The position numbers and the translations under genes are program-made. Positions 61,060-64,000 of a DNA stretch of 64,000 nucleotides are shown piece after piece. Source of the DNA: Moringa oleifera (Eukaryota > Streptophyta > Magnoliopsida > Brassicales > Moringaceae); the NCBI GenBank assembly GCA_021397835.1, contig JAJFZO010000742.1, positions 2,179,001 through 2,243,000 on the forward strand, read 5' to 3'. Each line of letters starts with the position of its first letter. The stretch's first letter is position 1. The notes under the pieces were generated by a model. That model worked only from the letters and a program-made list of their open reading frames with translations, was not told where the DNA came from and did not search any database.

Positions 61060-62690
61060 TTTTTAGGATCGTGAAGGTCTCTTGTAAATCTTCTAAGTGG
61101 ATGTCCTTTTTTTGACTCTTGACTATTATATCATTAACATTTGCTTCCATATTTCTTTTAATTTAATTCTAAAAAACCATTAAAATTAACCGTTGATAAG
61201 TGACTTTGCATTCTTTAACCCAAAAGGCATCACTTTCAAATAAAAAGTGCTCACATAATTGATAAAAGAGGTGCATTTCATCCTTCAAACTCATTTTGAC
61301 CTAGATATAGCCTAAGAAAGTGTCCATGAAGCTTAACACTTTGAATCTTGTTATATTGTCAACTAACTGGTCTATCTTGGGGAGGGGGAAGCAATCCTTT
61401 GGGCAAACTTAATTTAGGTCCGTGAATTATATGCATGTCTACCATTAACCATTAGATTTCTTCACTAGAACAATGTTAGACAACCATTTTAGATATTGAA
61501 TAGGTCAGATTAAACTCATTGCCATCAATTTTAATACCATTACTCTGATGGCCTCTTACTTTTCCAGTACAAAGCTTATTTTCTTCTATCATGTAGGGTT
61601 ATGTTCGAGGATTACATTTAACTTATGCTTAATCACATTCGAGTTAATTCTTGATGTGCCATCCATAGTCTAAATGAACACATCTGAATTGTTCTTAAGG
61701 AAGGTTACCAACTAGTTCTTAAACATTATGAGGAATGAGGCACTAATTTTTATAAACTTTCTAAAGCGATGTCCACCATCTTCGGAGTTTCTACCATTTC
61801 ATTCAGGCGTACCATGAGTTCATCTCCAAGATCCACCTTGTTAATTGGGCATATTTCATTTTTTTACTGTTGTCAGCATTGCTTTGTCGTCTACTAGCTG
61901 CCTCTAACCTCTCTTATTACTCAAGCTATCGGGAACCTCATTAATAGGTAATAACTAAATACTATGGCTCTTAAGATGTTCAATCTAGGTCACTTTAAGA
62001 TTCTATTATATGCTAATAAGGCTTTAACAACCAGAAATTCTATCATCATATTAGCTTACAGAGGAGCCTTTTTAACTGTCAATGGCAATGACATAACCTC
62101 CTTCGGTGAATACTAATTCTCCTTCGAACCCCACTAAATTGGCTTTGTATGGTTTTAGTCATTCTCTCGAAAGCTTCATTTTGATGAAGGTTGGTTCATA
62201 TAGCATGTTGATGGAACTTCTATTATCGACTAATATCCTACCTACCTCAAAATTAATAATCATTAAATCGACGATCAGGGCATCATCATGTGGAGTTTAG
62301 ACTCCTTACAGATCATGAGCAAAAAAACAAATCATTATTTCCTTCGGTCTTCTACTTCGAGCTTTGGATGTTTAGTCATATGCTCTCTTCCTAAATGATT
62401 CAGCATAACTTAAGCTCTACTCCTTAATAATGACCTTTATTATCCTAACTAAGGGGTACCTTGGTCACCAAGGACTCTTCCAATGGTTCAACGCGTATTA
62501 CTTGTAACCACTTCACGGGCAACTCAATCTACAGCATGGTACTGCTGGCTTTCTTTTCAACATACTGCCTGAGATGCCTTTCTTGTACTAGGTACTTGTT
62601 TTTTTCATGAAACTATTTATGCATTTTTGTGTTGTGCCCGATTTCCTAGTGATAATGATAATACTGAGATTGGTCTCTTAGTGTTGTCGG
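61060..62690 (-). pseudogene. Tat-lineage Ty3/gypsy element: gag end, protease, reverse transcriptase, decayed
   Basis: Minus strand, in order. Nucleocapsid near 62690-62540: EIGHNTK and ERHLRQYVEKK, after the Cys/His box of Tat gag. Protease near 62290-62090: HDDALIVDLMIINFEVGRIL then VDNRSSINML (family Asp-Thr-Gly-Ser-Ser; here Asp-Asn-Arg-Ser-Ser), then LVGFEGELVF. Reverse transcriptase: YLKWLSNIVLVKKSNG near 61480, FTDLN and VCPKDCFPLPKIDQLVDNIT near 61400, LSFMDTFLGY, MPFGLKNAKSLI near 61220, and near 61140 NMEANVNDIIVKSQKKDIHL, where the Tyr-Val-Asp-Asp site reads Asn-Val-Asn-Asp. The FTDLN-CPKD-FPLP-IDQLVD string is typical of Tat elements. Dead: many stops and altered active sites. 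Confidence 0.8.
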
Positions 62691-62697
62691 TGTCACT

Positions 62698-63695
62698 TGT
62701 TGGCCCTATGTAGACATCCAAGAAGGGGTGAATTAGAAATTTTAAATTTTTTTACTTATATAGCAAGTTTTACGATTGTTTGCTTGAATCTAACAGTCAC
62801 ACAAGATAGTTAATAACTAAATGTGCAGAATATAAAAAGAAAGAGGGGGTGAAAAAAGCAAACTCAATATTTACGTGGTTTGGCCAACCCTTACCTACGT
62901 CTACGATTTCAAGTCACATTTGAGGATTTCTTTATTTCTTTGAATAATACCTTGATTCAACCCCAACTAAATTTTTTATAATTTTGGTGAATCCCCTCAC
63001 CAACTACCTCAATCTTTTAACAAAGTACTAAATTGGTACACAAAATAAAACTCTTTTTTAGAGTATATAAGTATAATGAAACTCGAGATCTCATGAGCAA
63101 TACTTAAAAAAGAGTTTTGATGCTTGAGATAGCAATAGTTGTTGGGTAGTATCACCCATCAAGGTAATGACTTTGGCAGTGGTATAGGCTATTGGACGGT
63201 GATATCGACCAAGGCAGTAGCTTGGGTGGTGGCACTAGCATTTGGATGATTTCACCTCCCAAAGAAGTAGCTTGGACGGTGGTACCAACCTTTGGATCAT
63301 GATATCGATCAAGGTAGGTCTTTCGCTTTCCTTGCTTGGTTTAAATGTTTTTCAAACTTTTTATTAAAGTCTAGACTTTCTAATTCCTTGAAAAACATAT
63401 TCATCTCTTAAAGGATTCTTTATGATTTAAAAAACCCCTATAAAGATATGTGTTTGCTTAAGACCTTTTTGTCATGCACGTAGATAGAAACTATCTTTAG
63501 CACAATCATAAAGATGTATATAAACTAATAAAAATCCTAATGTATACTTAACCTTTAAGCTTCTTTGTTTGTTGCATAACTCTAAGCATTTTCAACCTAA
63601 ACTTCACGTCTCATTTAAAAAATTAGTTTTAAGGTTGTTTGTTATCATCAAAACACATCATCACATTTTCATCTTGTGAGACTATGGGGCTAGCA
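62698..63695 (-). mobile_element. Solo LTR of the Sirevirus-like copia family inserted in gypsy gag (LTR E)
   Basis: Minus strand starts TGCTAGCCCCATAGTC at 63695; plus strand starts TGTTGGCCCTATG at 62698, matching LTR ends of A, B and D. The CACCCCTTCTTGG/AATTCAACCC-type tail and the motif cluster (63140-63310) are present. Flanks TCACT (62693-62697) and TCACC (63696-63700) form a 5-bp target duplication with one mismatch. Both flanks belong to the gypsy gag, so the LTR entered an existing gypsy element. Confidence 0.75.
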
Positions 63696-63700
63696 TCACC

Positions 63701-64000
63701 ATCTTCCTCAAGTGCCTTAAGCACCCTTCATTTAGCATTGCCATTATGATGGAGTTTGAGATGTGTTTGGTGGGGTAAAATTTGGTTTATTTATTAGTGG
63801 TCTATCTTGGTTCCTCAGTTTTCCCATTTTCTTTAGAAATCTGGGCGTCGTCCTCAATCTTTTGCTTTTGACTTCCTCCTTGGAGACCATTTCTTACCTT
63901 TTTGTTTCCTTTTATTATCTTTCTTCTAAGAAAAAACTTATAAGCTTTGGTTAGATACTCAGTCATGTTCATGATCAAGTCTATACATAATAACTTGTAG
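63701..64000 (-). pseudogene. Tat-lineage gypsy gag, part upstream of the LTR E insertion
   Basis: The minus strand reads MTEYLTKAYKFFLRRKIIKG (63965-63900) and a Lys/Gln-rich stretch, consistent with the linker between gag and nucleocapsid of the element continuing at 62690. It runs off the right edge. Assigned by position and composition; no diagnostic motif alone proves it. Confidence 0.5.

Noticed and set aside
62106..62300. 64-codon plus-strand frame
   Set aside because: Antisense to the Tat gypsy protease, whose minus-strand translation is clearly recognisable.

Overview
This is a nuclear window from a flowering plant. It is AT-rich and dominated by retrotransposons, and only two genes look intact: an R3H/SUZ-domain protein at the left edge (minus strand, running off the edge) and a class I chitinase near 58.3-59.5 kb (plus strand). 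Spliced exons with GT-AG introns, a telo-box plus pyrimidine-rich 5' region, and plant Ty1/copia, Ty3/gypsy, hAT and CACTA remnants all point to an angiosperm. The species cannot be named from the sequence.

Layout. 0-4.3 kb: R3H/SUZ gene with a 2.2-kb first intron holding a 244-bp tandem duplication and a compound microsatellite. 4.4-25.8 kb: old decayed repeats. These include two copies of a gypsy-type accessory ORF (7.4-9.35 kb plus, 17.0-18.8 kb minus), an Athila-like nucleocapsid and protease (14.6-15.9 kb minus), a four-copy tandem array (16.3-16.9 kb), several LTRs of one copia family and a hAT transposase fragment (23.2-23.9 kb minus). 25.8-47.3 kb: three large copies of a Sirevirus-like Ty1/copia family. 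Copy C (25.8-30.6 kb, minus) is cut by a CACTA end. Copies A (30.77-38.5 kb, plus) and B (38.5-47.3 kb, minus) lie tail to tail and make a 16.6-kb imperfect inverted repeat. Each carries a third ORF after pol. 47.3-53.1 kb: AT-rich spacer with one GC-richer island, then a second, different copia pseudogene (50.0-53.1 kb plus). 53.1-58.2 kb: AT-rich spacer with an 86-bp hairpin repeat and the chitinase promoter. 58.25-59.53 kb: chitinase. 61.0-64.0 kb: Tat-lineage gypsy remains on the minus strand, interrupted by another LTR of the Sirevirus-like family.

How the parts work together. The chitinase is a secretory-pathway, probably vacuolar, defence enzyme whose upstream region has a GCC box and a W-box next to the TATA box, the classic layout for ethylene/jasmonate- and WRKY-controlled pathogenesis-related genes. 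The R3H/SUZ gene is a likely cytoplasmic RNA-binding housekeeping gene. Nothing links the two functionally; they are separated by about 54 kb of transposon debris. I saw no convincing new biological system. The most distinctive structures are the tail-to-tail Sirevirus-like pair with a roughly 67-bp LTR stub at the junction, and the palindromic GGTAGTACTACC-type motif clusters in every LTR of that family. Boundaries of decayed elements are by-eye alignments and are approximate unless a terminal motif is named.
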